A stretch of 64,000 nt of DNA from Lachnospiraceae bacterium (GTDB lineage Bacteria > Bacillota > Clostridia > Lachnospirales > Lachnospiraceae): contig JAETRD010000004.1 in NCBI GenBank assembly GCA_021770345.1, positions 124,001-188,000 on the forward strand. The letters run 5' to 3'. The position numbers were made by a program, and so were the translations under genes. Under the pieces are notes generated by a model. The model saw only the letters and a program-made list of their open reading frames with translations, had not been told where the DNA came from and searched no databases. Shown here piece by piece: positions 50,288-59,309 of the stretch. The stretch's first letter is position 1; each line of letters begins with the position of its first letter.

Positions 50288-51190
50288 TCACGCCTCGCTT
50301 CGCTTCAGACTGCTCCCCATCACATCCGACACCTCGGAAATCGTCACAAACGCTTTCGGATCGATGGCGGAAACAATATTTTTCATCTTTGCCACCTGAA
50401 AACGGTTCACCACAAAATAGATAATCGTCTGCTCTTTTCCCGCATAGTAGCCCGTCGAATGAATATGTGTAATTCCGTGTCCGAATGCCTCGGAAAGCTC
50501 CTCGCTGATCTCCTCCTCTTTTGTCGTGATAATCATTGCCGACTTGGCCTTGTCGAGACCGTCTACAATGTAATCCACGGTCTTGAGCGCCGCCGCGTAG
50601 GTCAGAACCGAATAGAGCGGCAGGATAAAGCTGTCTAAAACGATGCCGACCACCAGATAAAGCGCCACATTATAGATCATCACGAAATGTCCCACGGTGA
50701 TTCCCAGCTTCTTTGCAAAGATAACCGCCATGACTTCCACGCCGTCAATGGCTCCGCCGAAACGAATCGTCAGACCGCTGCCCACTCCCGAAATCAGGCC
50801 GCCGAACACCGCGCAGAGCAGCAGGTCCGTCCCTGCAATCGGGGAGGCAGTGCTCACATCCACCGGAAACACATAGGTGATCAGATAGGAGGACACCGAG
50901 TACACCGTCACCGCAAACACGGAATACACGGTAAACAGCAGCCCCTGTTTGCGGTATCCGTAGATAAAAAACGGGATGTTTAAAACCAGAAGGAAAAACG
51001 ACAGTGACAGGTATTCCGGCGTTATCTGCCACAGCAGCATTGCGGTTCCCGAAAACCCGCTGTCATACAGATGCACCGGCGCCATAAAAATCGTAACTCC
51101 GATGGAATTAATGATTCCCGCCAAAAGCAGTGCAAAAAAATTTATCGGTTTCAACGCCCTTAACTCTTCTTTTTTCCCCCTTTTCTTCAT
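50288..51190 (-). CDS. YitT-family membrane protein
   Basis: A 300-residue protein: five or six membrane helices (residues 15-210) including FFALLLAGIINSIGVTIFMA and GSGLTIRFGGAIDGVEVMAV, then a cytoplasmic DUF2179 domain with SAMIITTKEEEISEELSEAF, ITHIHSTGYYAGKEQTIIYF and MKNIVSAIDPKAFVTISEVS. Transport function has been suggested for the family but no substrate is established. The gap of 188 bases downstream (50099-50287) shows no clear feature. Confidence 0.9.
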   Translation of the reverse strand: MKKRGKKEELRALKPINFFALLLAGIINSIGVTIFMAPVHLYDSGFSGTAMLLWQITPEYLSLSFFLLVLNIPFFIYGYRKQGLLFTVYSVFAVTVYSVSSYLITYVFPVDVSTASPIAGTDLLLCAVFGGLISGVGSGLTIRFGGAIDGVEVMAVIFAKKLGITVGHFVMIYNVALYLVVGIVLDSFILPLYSVLTYAAALKTVDYIVDGLDKAKSAMIITTKEEEISEELSEAFGHGITHIHSTGYYAGKEQTIIYFVVNRFQVAKMKNIVSAIDPKAFVTISEVSDVMGSSLKRSEA

Positions 51191-51290
51191 CGCATATGCT
51201 CCTTTCCTGACTCCGGTCGATTCTCCGTCCGTTTATTCTAACATATTTCTCCTTTCTTTTGTTTCCTTTTCAACAATGTTTAGAAAAAGT

Positions 51291-52787
51291 TTAGAACTGT
51301 GCAGGAGCAAACGGGTTCTCCGTCCGATACGGCAGGGATGCCGGCTGGTTGTAATTGATATCTTCCATCGGCACTCCGAGATATTTAAACACCTCAAACA
51401 ATGCCTTGCCGTAGTGGCCGAACGCCACCGCGCCGTGATGCGGATAGTTTTTCTGAATCAGCACATGGCGGTAAAACCGTCCCATCTCCTTAATCGCAAA
51501 CACACCGATGGAACCGAAGGAGCGTGTCTCGATCGGAAGCACCTCACCCTCCGCCACATACGCGCGGATCTGATTGTCGGAGGTGGACTGCAGACGGTAG
51601 AACGTGATATCGCCCGGCGCAAGATCGCCCTCGAGCGTTCCGTTCGTCACCTCGATCGGAAGGCTTCTGGCCATAATCATCTGATATTTCATTTCATGGC
51701 TGCGCAGCTTTGTCGAACAGGTATTTCCACAGTGGAAGCCCATGAAGGTATCGGTATGCTTATAGTCAAACTTCCCTTCGATAGACTCTTTATACATATC
51801 CTTCGGCACCGAATTGTTGATATCCAGCAGTGTCACGGCGTCCTCGCTGACGCAGGTTCCGATAAACTCACTCAGCGCGCCGTAGATATCCACCTCGCAG
51901 GATACCGGGATTCCCCGCCCGGTCAGACGGCTGTTCACATAACAGGGCACGAAACCGAACTGCGTCTGAAACGCCGGCCAGCACTTTCCCGCAATCGCGA
52001 CATACGCACGGTAGCCTCTGTGCTCCTCCACCCAGTCTGTCAGCGTCAGCTCATACTGCGCGAGCTTCTCTAAAATCTCCGGCTTTTTATTTCCCGCGCC
52101 AAGCTCGGCTTCCATGTCCGCAACGACCCCCGGGATTCTCGCATCCCCCGCATGTCTGTTGAACGCCTCAAACAGATCGAGCTCGGAATTCTCCTCCACC
52201 TCGACGCCCAGATTGTAAAGCTGCTGAATCGGCGCGTTGCAGGCCAGAAAATTCAGCGGTCTCGGACCGAACGTAATAATCTTTAATCCGGAAAGTCCGA
52301 CCACGGCTCTTGCGATCGGCAGAAACTCGTGAATCATATCCGCACAGTCCTCCGCATCCCCGACCGGATATTCCGGAATGTAAGCTTTTACATTGCGGAG
52401 TTTTAAATTATAGCTCGCGTTTAACATACCGCAGTATGCGTCCCCGCGGCCCTGGCACAGATCATTCTGCGTCTCCTCCGCCGCCGCGAGAAACATTTTC
52501 GGCCCGTCAAAATGCTTTGCGAGCAGCGTCTCTGAGATTTCCGGACCGAAATTGCCGAGATACACGCACAGCGCATTGCAGCCTGCCTTTTTGATGTCCT
52601 CTAACGCCTGCACCATATGGATTTCACTCTCCACGATACAGACGGGGCACTCATAGACATCCGCCGCGTCGTATTTCGCCCCGTACGCCTTTACCAGCGC
52701 CTCTCTTCTTCCCACGGACAGCGATTCCGGGAAACAGTCGCGGCTCACCGCCACAATACCTACTTTGATTTTTGGAATGTTGTTCAT
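51291..52787 (-). CDS. L-fucose/L-arabinose isomerase family protein
   Basis: A 498-residue enzyme of the FucI/AraA fold. Blocks seen are CFPESLSVGRREALVKAYGA, NALCVYLGNFGPEISETLLA, AKCWPAFQ-type segment (here AGKCWPAFQTQFGFVPCYVN), CEVDIYGALSEFIGTCVSED with acidic metal ligands, and the HCGNTC site in FMGFHCGNTCSTKLRSHEMK. It should interconvert an aldose and ketose. The xylulokinase gene 16 bp downstream on the opposite side of its start (52804-54273) is its partner in the same transcript. The sugar may be L-arabinose, D-arabinose, fucose or an unusual pentose; sequence alone does not decide. Confidence 0.85.
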   Translation of the reverse strand: MNNIPKIKVGIVAVSRDCFPESLSVGRREALVKAYGAKYDAADVYECPVCIVESEIHMVQALEDIKKAGCNALCVYLGNFGPEISETLLAKHFDGPKMFLAAAEETQNDLCQGRGDAYCGMLNASYNLKLRNVKAYIPEYPVGDAEDCADMIHEFLPIARAVVGLSGLKIITFGPRPLNFLACNAPIQQLYNLGVEVEENSELDLFEAFNRHAGDARIPGVVADMEAELGAGNKKPEILEKLAQYELTLTDWVEEHRGYRAYVAIAGKCWPAFQTQFGFVPCYVNSRLTGRGIPVSCEVDIYGALSEFIGTCVSEDAVTLLDINNSVPKDMYKESIEGKFDYKHTDTFMGFHCGNTCSTKLRSHEMKYQMIMARSLPIEVTNGTLEGDLAPGDITFYRLQSTSDNQIRAYVAEGEVLPIETRSFGSIGVFAIKEMGRFYRHVLIQKNYPHHGAVAFGHYGKALFEVFKYLGVPMEDINYNQPASLPYRTENPFAPAQF

Positions 52788-52803
52788 ATCGTCTTCTCCT
52801 TCT

Positions 52804-54273
52804 TTATATTAATTTGTCAAACAGTGCCTTACATGACGGATAGATATTGCAAAACTGCCGGTAGCGCGCCTCGTATTTTTCCGCCAGTTCCGCATCCGGT
52901 TCCACCGTATCTACCACCTTTACAATCTTTGCGGCCGCTTCCTCCACAGTCGCATACGCGCCGTCCGCGACCGCCGCAAGCATGGCGCCTCCGAGGGACG
53001 GCCCCTCCTCAGTCTCCAGGACATCCACCTTAATATTCAGCACATTTGCGATAATGCGCTTCCACAGCGGACTCTTTGCGCCGCCGCCGCAGATTTTCGT
53101 GCGCTCGACGGAAATCCCGAGCGACTTTGCCACCTCAAACGAATCCCGCAGCGCAAACGCCACCCCCTCCAGCACCGCCTGCGTCATATCCTCCCTTGTC
53201 GTATCCATCGTCATCCCGATGAACGTCGCCCTTGCATTCGGGTTATTGTGGGGAGAGCGCTCCCCCATCAGATAGGGCAGATAATACACATGATTTTCAC
53301 CCAGAGCCGCGATCCGCTCCTGCTCTTTCCCGTAATCCTTTGTGCGGATAATCTCGTCCATCCACCATTTGTTGCAGGACGCCGCCGAGAGCATGCAGCC
53401 CATCAGATGGTACGCGCCGTTCGCGTCGCAAAATGCATGCAGCGCATTGTTTTTATCCACGCCGAACTTTGCGGAAGAAATAAAAACCGTCCCGCTGGTG
53501 CCAAGCGAGATATTGCAGCGGCCGTCTCCCACGGTTCCCGTCGCCACGGCCGCCGCCGCGTTGTCCCCCGCGCCTGCAGCCACCTTCACTTCCGGCCGGA
53601 TGCCGAGCTCCGCCGCGACTTCCGGCAGAACCGTCCCGACGCACTCGTAGCTCTCGTACAGCCTCGGAAGCATCTCCTCCGCAATGCCGCAAATCTCACA
53701 CATCTCTTTTGACCATCTGCGGTTTTTCACGTCGAGCAGCAGCATGCCGGACGCATCCGAGACATCGGTACAGTGTACTCCGGTCAGCCGGTACGCAAGG
53801 TAATCCTTCGGCAGCATAATCTTTCTTATCCGGGCAAAATTCTCCGGCTCATGTTTTTTTACCCATAGGAGCTTCGGCGCGGTAAACCCGGTAAATGCGA
53901 TGTTTGCCGTGTACGCCGACAGCGTTTCTCTGCCGATTACGTTATTTAGATAATCACACTCTTCTCCAGTTCTCCCGTCGTTCCAGAGAATCGCCGGGCG
54001 AATGACCGCGTCCCGCTCATCTAAGATTACCAGCCCGTGCATCTGTCCGCCAAACCCGATTCCGGCTACCTCGTCGCCGGGAAATCCGAGCAGCAGCTCC
54101 TTTAAGCCCTGCATCGTCTCCCGATACCAGTCCTTTGGCTGCTGCTCGGACCAGCCCGGGTGCGGAAATGCCAGCGGATATTCCCGCGATACGATATTTT
54201 TTACGGTTCCGTCCCCGTCCATCAGCAGCAGCTTTACCGCCGATGTCCCCAAATCAATCCCTATGTACAGCAT
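52804..54273 (-). CDS. xylB: xylulokinase-like sugar kinase (FGGY family)
   Basis: A 489-residue kinase. It opens with the phosphate-binding MLYIGIDLGTSAVKLLLMDG, then GIGFGGQMHGLVILDERDAV (the GQMHG motif of xylulokinases), the catalytic Asp in RPAILWNDGRTGEECDYLNN, CNISLGTSGTVFISS and the adenosine-site KICGGGAKSPLWKRIIANVL. It phosphorylates D-xylulose or a related ketose made by the isomerase encoded next. The ATG at 54273 has AAAAGGAGAG; homology begins there. It is controlled by a promoter overlapping a LacI-type operator. Confidence 0.92.
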   Translation of the reverse strand: MLYIGIDLGTSAVKLLLMDGDGTVKNIVSREYPLAFPHPGWSEQQPKDWYRETMQGLKELLLGFPGDEVAGIGFGGQMHGLVILDERDAVIRPAILWNDGRTGEECDYLNNVIGRETLSAYTANIAFTGFTAPKLLWVKKHEPENFARIRKIMLPKDYLAYRLTGVHCTDVSDASGMLLLDVKNRRWSKEMCEICGIAEEMLPRLYESYECVGTVLPEVAAELGIRPEVKVAAGAGDNAAAAVATGTVGDGRCNISLGTSGTVFISSAKFGVDKNNALHAFCDANGAYHLMGCMLSAASCNKWWMDEIIRTKDYGKEQERIAALGENHVYYLPYLMGERSPHNNPNARATFIGMTMDTTREDMTQAVLEGVAFALRDSFEVAKSLGISVERTKICGGGAKSPLWKRIIANVLNIKVDVLETEEGPSLGGAMLAAVADGAYATVEEAAAKIVKVVDTVEPDAELAEKYEARYRQFCNIYPSCKALFDKLI

Positions 54274-54333
54274 ATCCCTCTCCTTTTCTTGGTTCCAACT
54301 TGCCGGACGCGTTTGCGTGCCCGTGCACGTTAC

Positions 54334-54346
54334 TTGTATCATACAA
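54334..54346. promoter_or_regulatory. 13-bp palindromic operator over the xylB -10 box
   Basis: TTGTAT-C-ATACAA, an odd-centred palindrome covering the xylB -10. It is the best candidate site for the divergently encoded LacI-family protein. Confidence 0.5.
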
Positions 54347-54366
54347 CGGTGCCGACCCTTTTTCAA
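54338..54366 (-). promoter_or_regulatory. promoter of the xylB-isomerase operon
   Basis: Minus strand TTGAAA (54361-54366), 17-bp spacer, TATGAT (54338-54343), about 65 bases before the xylB start. Confidence 0.72.
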
Positions 54367-54460
54367 TAGATTTTTTGAAAATATCCGTCTGCCGTTTCTC
54401 TGCCGCTGCAAAATCGGACCAGGCATCGTCTGCGCCGTCTGCTGTGCTCCTGCACATCAG

Positions 54461-54489
54461 TTGACATCTTTTCAGATTCTGTGTTATTT
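54461..54489 (+). promoter_or_regulatory. promoter of the LacI-family gene
   Basis: TTGACA (54461-54466), 17-bp spacer, TTATTT (54484-54489). The 320-base divergent gap (54274-54593) otherwise holds only the xylB promoter and operator. Confidence 0.62.
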
Positions 54490-54593
54490 TTATTTTGGAT
54501 ATATATGTTTATTTCGGATGTGACGACAGAAATTTGCAACACTTAAAACTGCGGAACGATTCGATCCGCCTGCCAGAGGAGGGGCATGTTTTC

Positions 54594-55613
54594 ATGGCTA
54601 CCATAAAAGAGATTGCAGAGCTTTCCGGCGTTTCCCGCGGCACCGTTGACCGCGTTTTAAATCACCGGGGCGTCGTAAATGAAAAAACCGCCAGGAAGGT
54701 ACTTGAGATAGCAAAACTATTGGACTATCAGCCGAACAAGGCCGGCATCGCCCTCGCCGCTCAGAAGAAGAAATTAAAGATCGGCGTTCTGCTCTTCGGC
54801 GCCGAAAACCCTTTTTTTGACGAAGTTATGGAAGGACTTTTGCACAAACTTGAGGAATTGTCTATCTATGGGTGTACGGTAGAGGAGCGACGCATTTCCT
54901 TTGATCATGTGGTTCAGCTCGCGGCAATCGACGAGCTTGCCGCGGCCGGAATCCACGGACTGATTTTGTCCCCCTGCAACGACGACGCCGTCCGCAAAAA
55001 GATTGACGAACTATGGGAGAACGGCATTCCGTGCGTCACCGTCAACACGGACATTCCGGATTCCAGACGTATCGCCTACGTCGGCAGCGATTACTATAAA
55101 TGCGGTCAGACTGCCGGCGGTCTGTTCTCGCTTTTGACCGGGGACCGCGCCGAAATCGGCATTGTCACCGGTTCTCACAATGTCCTCTGCCACGAGGAAC
55201 GCATCCGCGGACTCCGCGATTTTATCGCGGACGGCCACACGGGACTCCATGTCACCGCCGTCACCGTCAACGACGACGACGATTACAAAAGTTACAAGGC
55301 CGTCGCCTCCCTCATCGCCGCACACCCGGAGCTTTCCGCGCTCTATTTTACCGCCGCGGGCGTTCACGGAGGCTGCCGCGCCGTGGTCGATGCAGGGCTT
55401 TCCCGTCCACCAAAGATTGTCACTTTTGACGCGGTTCCGACCACCCGTGAAATGCTGATACAGGGTGTGATCTCGGCCACAATCTGTCAGCAGCCAAAAG
55501 AACAGGGGGCAGCGTCGCTGACCCTGCTCGTCGATCATCTGCTGACCGGGGAACTGCCGGCACAGTCTACGGTTTTAACGGAACTGAATATTCAGATTCG
55601 GGAAAGTCTGTAA
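54594..55613 (+). CDS. LacI-family transcriptional regulator
   Basis: A 340-residue repressor. Residues 2-50 are the LacI helix-turn-helix and hinge (ATIKEIAELSGVSRGTVDRV, LNHRGVVNEKTARKVLEIAK). The periplasmic-binding-like domain follows, with IGVLLFGAENPFFDEVMEGL and TFDAVPTTREMLIQGVISAT; it resembles the xylose/ribose-binding type. The ATG at 54594 is preceded by AGAGGAGGGG at slightly long spacing. It is divergent from xylB-isomerase and almost certainly controls them, with the ketose or pentose as inducer (inference). Confidence 0.9.
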   Translation: MATIKEIAELSGVSRGTVDRVLNHRGVVNEKTARKVLEIAKLLDYQPNKAGIALAAQKKKLKIGVLLFGAENPFFDEVMEGLLHKLEELSIYGCTVEERRISFDHVVQLAAIDELAAAGIHGLILSPCNDDAVRKKIDELWENGIPCVTVNTDIPDSRRIAYVGSDYYKCGQTAGGLFSLLTGDRAEIGIVTGSHNVLCHEERIRGLRDFIADGHTGLHVTAVTVNDDDDYKSYKAVASLIAAHPELSALYFTAAGVHGGCRAVVDAGLSRPPKIVTFDAVPTTREMLIQGVISATICQQPKEQGAASLTLLVDHLLTGELPAQSTVLTELNIQIRESL

Positions 55614-55622
55614 CACGGATAT

Positions 55623-55657
55623 AAAAAAGCATGCCGCCTCCTGGTGACATGCTTTTT
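55623..55657. terminator. bidirectional terminator between the LacI and SDR genes
   Basis: AAAAAAGCATG and CATGCTTTTT pair around an inner GC-rich stem-loop, giving T-runs on both strands between two convergent genes. Confidence 0.85.
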
Positions 55658-55673
55658 CACATGAGATTTCTGC

Positions 55674-56417
55674 TTAAATCCGCGTCGCACCGTCCACAGA
55701 CAATACCTCGCCCGTCACATAGCTCGCCATGTCGCTCGCGAGGAACACAAACGCGTCCGCAACCTCCTCCGGCTCACCCGGCCTGCCGAGCGGTATCTGC
55801 GCCGAGATCCGCTGCACCGTGTCAGCCGGAAGCGCCGCCACCATATCGGTTCTCGTGACGCCCGGCGCCACCGCATTGACACGGATATGATCCCTGCCGA
55901 GCTCGCGCGCAAGCGAGATTGTGATGCCGTTTACCGCGAATTTGCTGGTCGGATAGCCGACGCCGCTCTGCTGTCCGCTGATTGCCACCATCGAGCTGGT
56001 ATTGATGATGCATCCGCCGCCCTGCTCCTTCATGATGCGTACCGTCGGGAGAATCGCATAAAACAACGCCTTGACATTCAGATCGATAATCTTGTCAAAT
56101 TCCTCCGCCGTGTAATCGCACAGCGGCGTGCTCTGCGAGATGCCCGCATTATTGACCAGAATGTCAATCCTGCCGTACTTTTCCTTCACCGCAAGGATCG
56201 CTTTCTCCACCTCTCCCGCGTCCGTCAGCTTCGGGCACATCCCCGTAACCTCCCACGCCGGATTCTCCCCGGCAAGCTGCGCAAGCGCCGCATCCACCGT
56301 CTCCTGTCTCGAGCCGAACAGCACGACCTTCGCGCCGTTCTGCAGATATTTCTTTACCACCGAAAAACCGATTCCCCTCGTGCCGCCGGTTACGACCGCA
56401 ACTTTGTCTTTTAACAT
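55674..56417 (-). CDS. short-chain dehydrogenase/reductase (FabG-like)
   Basis: A 247-residue classical SDR. Cofactor site VVTGGTRGIGFSV, NNAGISQ, catalytic Ser in INTSSMVAISG and YxxxK in GVGYPTSKFAVNG, and the C-terminal YVTGEVLSVDGATRI. Arg38 in LFGSRQE suggests NADP preference. Length and motifs fit 3-oxoacyl-ACP reductase or a sugar/polyol dehydrogenase. It lies alone, next to the pentose cluster but in its own unit, so a sugar-linked role is possible but not shown. Confidence 0.88.
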   Translation of the reverse strand: MLKDKVAVVTGGTRGIGFSVVKKYLQNGAKVVLFGSRQETVDAALAQLAGENPAWEVTGMCPKLTDAGEVEKAILAVKEKYGRIDILVNNAGISQSTPLCDYTAEEFDKIIDLNVKALFYAILPTVRIMKEQGGGCIINTSSMVAISGQQSGVGYPTSKFAVNGITISLARELGRDHIRVNAVAPGVTRTDMVAALPADTVQRISAQIPLGRPGEPEEVADAFVFLASDMASYVTGEVLSVDGATRI

Positions 56418-56540
56418 ATGATTACCATACCTTTCCCGCAGCCTGCCGGCTTACACGCGTACGGCGTACGACGTGCGGCAGGCGCAACATTTACAACGTA
56501 TCCGTTATACCCCCGATTATACTTTATCGCAAGTCCCCCG

Positions 56541-58487
56541 TCAACCGTCCAGGGTGCCGCGCCTTACGCCCGTATACGCCAGCAGGATGTAAACCAGATA
56601 GATCAGGAAAAACAACCCCAGCGCCGTCCCCGCGATCACGGCGGGATGACTCATTCCGACCATGACTCCGGCCTCCACCGAATTCCCCAGATTTATGATA
56701 AACGGTATGCCGATGAGAATCGGCGGCACGGCGGGCATCGCATAGTAGATCGCCAGCTGCCATTTCAGCGCACCCGCAAGCTCCCGTCTGTCCGCTCCGA
56801 GTTTTCCGAGAAGCGCAAACTGGCGCCGGTAACGCTCTGTCTCGGCAAGCTGCTGAATCGTCAGAATCGTCGCCGCCGTCATTGTCAGCGCTAAAGCCAG
56901 ATAATACAATGGAAGCACAATAACCGCCGTCTGTACGGCTACCCCCTTTTCCTCCACCGATTTTGCACACAGATTGTCATAATCGTAGTACTGCCCGCTT
57001 TTCCGGTTCTTTTCGTCTCTGATCGCCTCGAGCGCGGCAAACTCCTCCTCGCTCACCGGCTGCTCCGTCATTGCCACATACATGTGGTGCCGGACCGCAC
57101 TGTTTTCCACCGCCTCGTCAGGAACCACCAGGATAAATCCCGCCCCGTTGACATCCCACCCGTCCTGCGCGAATATTTCCGTGCAGACGCCGCCCGGCGC
57201 GAGCGTGTTTCCGCCCACGGTAACCGGCTGTGTGTAAGCCTCCATGATATCCCCGAGATAATGCTTACAGTGGATCAGATACTGCCCCTGTACAAGCGCA
57301 ACCTCCGGATAACCCAGCATCGCGCGCAGCGCACGATAGTCGCTGTACCGCATCAGCCCGTCGCAGTCATAATAGCGATAATATTTCGTATTTTTCTCGA
57401 TATATTCCGTCACCTGCAGATTGTCTCCCCGATAGACCGCATACGCCAGCTCGCCCTTCACAGGGATCTCTTTTTCGATATAATCCAGATAGCCCGCATC
57501 GATTCCGCCCTCATCCTCGGTCCCGATCAGCAGATCAAAGCAGTTCCACGCCGCACGGTTTTGAAACAGCGCATGAAACACCTGCCCGGAGCCTTCCGCG
57601 ATCAATGTGGCGGTAAACAGCAGGGAAATCGTCGCCATCACGACTCCCATTGTCGCAAGCTTTGCCGTGAGCGTGCGGAACACGAGCAGCGTCTGTCCGC
57701 GGTACTTTTTCTCCGGACGACGATCAAAAAAAGCCGGGACTCCGGAGGCAAAGCTCAGGAAAAAGCCGTACAGAAATACGATGACGCAAACTGCCCCGAA
57801 CATTGCGAAAAGCCAGTCTCCCAGGATAAGAAAGAATGTGCCGATCACCCCAAACACAATCGACGCGATAAAAATGCGCCGTCTTTTCCCGTTTGTTTGA
57901 AATACCGCCTCCTCGTTTTGTCTGTCAAGATAGATCAGGTCACGTATTTTCATTGTGCGGATACGCCTGCGGCTCTTTAACTGCGCGAACAGATAAATAA
58001 ATCCGAAACAGGCCAGCGTCGCGGCAACCGATTTTACGGAAAACGCAAACGAAAACGTGTATGTGATTCCGAACATTGCCATCAGAATCGCCCGCAACGC
58101 CTGAAACATCAGGTTTCCGATCAGAATGCCGACCGCCATCGCGCAGCCTCCGACCGCCAGATTTTCCAGAAAAAACAGTTTCGCCACCTGCCGGTTCTCA
58201 ATACCGATCAGAATATAGGTGCCCAGCTCTCTGCTGCGCCGGTTCATCATAAAATTCGTCGTGTAGGAGACCAGCCACCCGATGATGCAGGCCACTGCAA
58301 TGCTTGCAAAACCGATTGTGACCGGCAGCATTTCCATCGTTTTCGCCAGCGTCTCAATCTCCTCCGAAAACGCCAGACCACTGAACGCATAGATCAACGC
58401 CGCCGCCATGATAATCGTCACAAAATAGACCAGATAGTCCCTCGCCTGACGCTTTGCGTTCCGCAGGGATAACTCAGATAACGTCAC
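56541..58487 (-). CDS. BceB-type ABC transporter permease
   Basis: A 648-residue membrane protein with about ten helices and a large extracellular domain of roughly 210 residues between helices 7 and 8 (from about 310 to 520), the architecture of BceB-like permeases. The FtsX/MacB-type segments are at the two ends (NFMMNRRSRELGTYILIGIE near the start; TERYRRQFALLGKLGADRRE near the end). GTG at 58487 is favoured because GGGAGG stands eight bases before it; it overlaps the ATPase stop. It senses and removes antimicrobial peptides together with the ATPase and signals to the adjacent kinase. Confidence 0.9.
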   Translation of the reverse strand: MTLSELSLRNAKRQARDYLVYFVTIIMAAALIYAFSGLAFSEEIETLAKTMEMLPVTIGFASIAVACIIGWLVSYTTNFMMNRRSRELGTYILIGIENRQVAKLFFLENLAVGGCAMAVGILIGNLMFQALRAILMAMFGITYTFSFAFSVKSVAATLACFGFIYLFAQLKSRRRIRTMKIRDLIYLDRQNEEAVFQTNGKRRRIFIASIVFGVIGTFFLILGDWLFAMFGAVCVIVFLYGFFLSFASGVPAFFDRRPEKKYRGQTLLVFRTLTAKLATMGVVMATISLLFTATLIAEGSGQVFHALFQNRAAWNCFDLLIGTEDEGGIDAGYLDYIEKEIPVKGELAYAVYRGDNLQVTEYIEKNTKYYRYYDCDGLMRYSDYRALRAMLGYPEVALVQGQYLIHCKHYLGDIMEAYTQPVTVGGNTLAPGGVCTEIFAQDGWDVNGAGFILVVPDEAVENSAVRHHMYVAMTEQPVSEEEFAALEAIRDEKNRKSGQYYDYDNLCAKSVEEKGVAVQTAVIVLPLYYLALALTMTAATILTIQQLAETERYRRQFALLGKLGADRRELAGALKWQLAIYYAMPAVPPILIGIPFIINLGNSVEAGVMVGMSHPAVIAGTALGLFFLIYLVYILLAYTGVRRGTLDG

Positions 58488-59232
58488 TGACATCACCTCC
58501 CAACAGCGCAAGCACATCAAGGATCTCGTGGTAGAATACGGGCCGCTGGCGCTCTGCGCGCAGCAGTTCGTTAAAAATACGCCCGTCCTTTAAAAACAGC
58601 ACCCGCTTCGCATAGCTGGCGCTGTAGGCATCATGCGTTACCATCAGAATCGTGGCGCCCATGCTCCGATTCATCTCCGTCATGATCTCCAGCAGATTCT
58701 TCGACGCTTTTGAATCTAGCGCCCCGGTCGGTTCGTCGGCCAGAATCAATGACTGCCCCGCAACCATCGCCCGCGCGCAGGCCGCCCTCTGTTTCTGTCC
58801 GCCCGAGACCTGATAGGGGAATTTTTCAAGAATATCACTGATGCCGAGCCGCTCCGCGACTTCCCGCACCTGGCGCTGTACCGTGTGCGCATCGGTGTGA
58901 TTGATGGAGAGCGCCAGCCCGATATTCTCCTCAATCGTCAACGTGTCGAGCAGATTGAAATCCTGAAACACAAAGCCAAGCCGCTCCCTGCGGAACCGCG
59001 CCAGCTCCGTTTCGGCCAGCTGTGCGATATTCTCACTGTCTAAAAAAATATCTCCCGCACTCACCGTGTCAATCGTGGAAATGCAGTTGAGCAGCGTCGT
59101 CTTGCCGCTGCCCGACGCTCCCATAATCGCAATGAATTCCCCGTCTTCCACGTCAAAACTGACCCGGTCCAGCGCTTTTGTGACGTTGTTTTTACTCCCG
59201 TAATATTTCTCAATGTCTTTTACCTGTAACAT
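58474..59232 (-). CDS. BceA-type ABC transporter ATP-binding protein
   Basis: A 252-residue ATPase. Walker A MGASGSGKTTLLNCIST, Q-loop FVFQDFNLLDTLTIEENIGL, signature YQVSGGQKQRAACARAMV, Walker B SLILADEPTGALDSKASKNL and VTHDAYSAS. It powers the permease encoded next. The ATG at 59232 has AAAGGAGG and matches the family N-terminus. Confidence 0.93.
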   Translation of the reverse strand: MLQVKDIEKYYGSKNNVTKALDRVSFDVEDGEFIAIMGASGSGKTTLLNCISTIDTVSAGDIFLDSENIAQLAETELARFRRERLGFVFQDFNLLDTLTIEENIGLALSINHTDAHTVQRQVREVAERLGISDILEKFPYQVSGGQKQRAACARAMVAGQSLILADEPTGALDSKASKNLLEIMTEMNRSMGATILMVTHDAYSASYAKRVLFLKDGRIFNELLRAERQRPVFYHEILDVLALLGGDVSDVI

Positions 59233-59309
59233 ACGGCCACCTCCTTTGCCTGTGATGCCATGATACATCAGAAGCGGCGCCCTTTGTATCGATCTTTCAT
59301 TGATTATTC

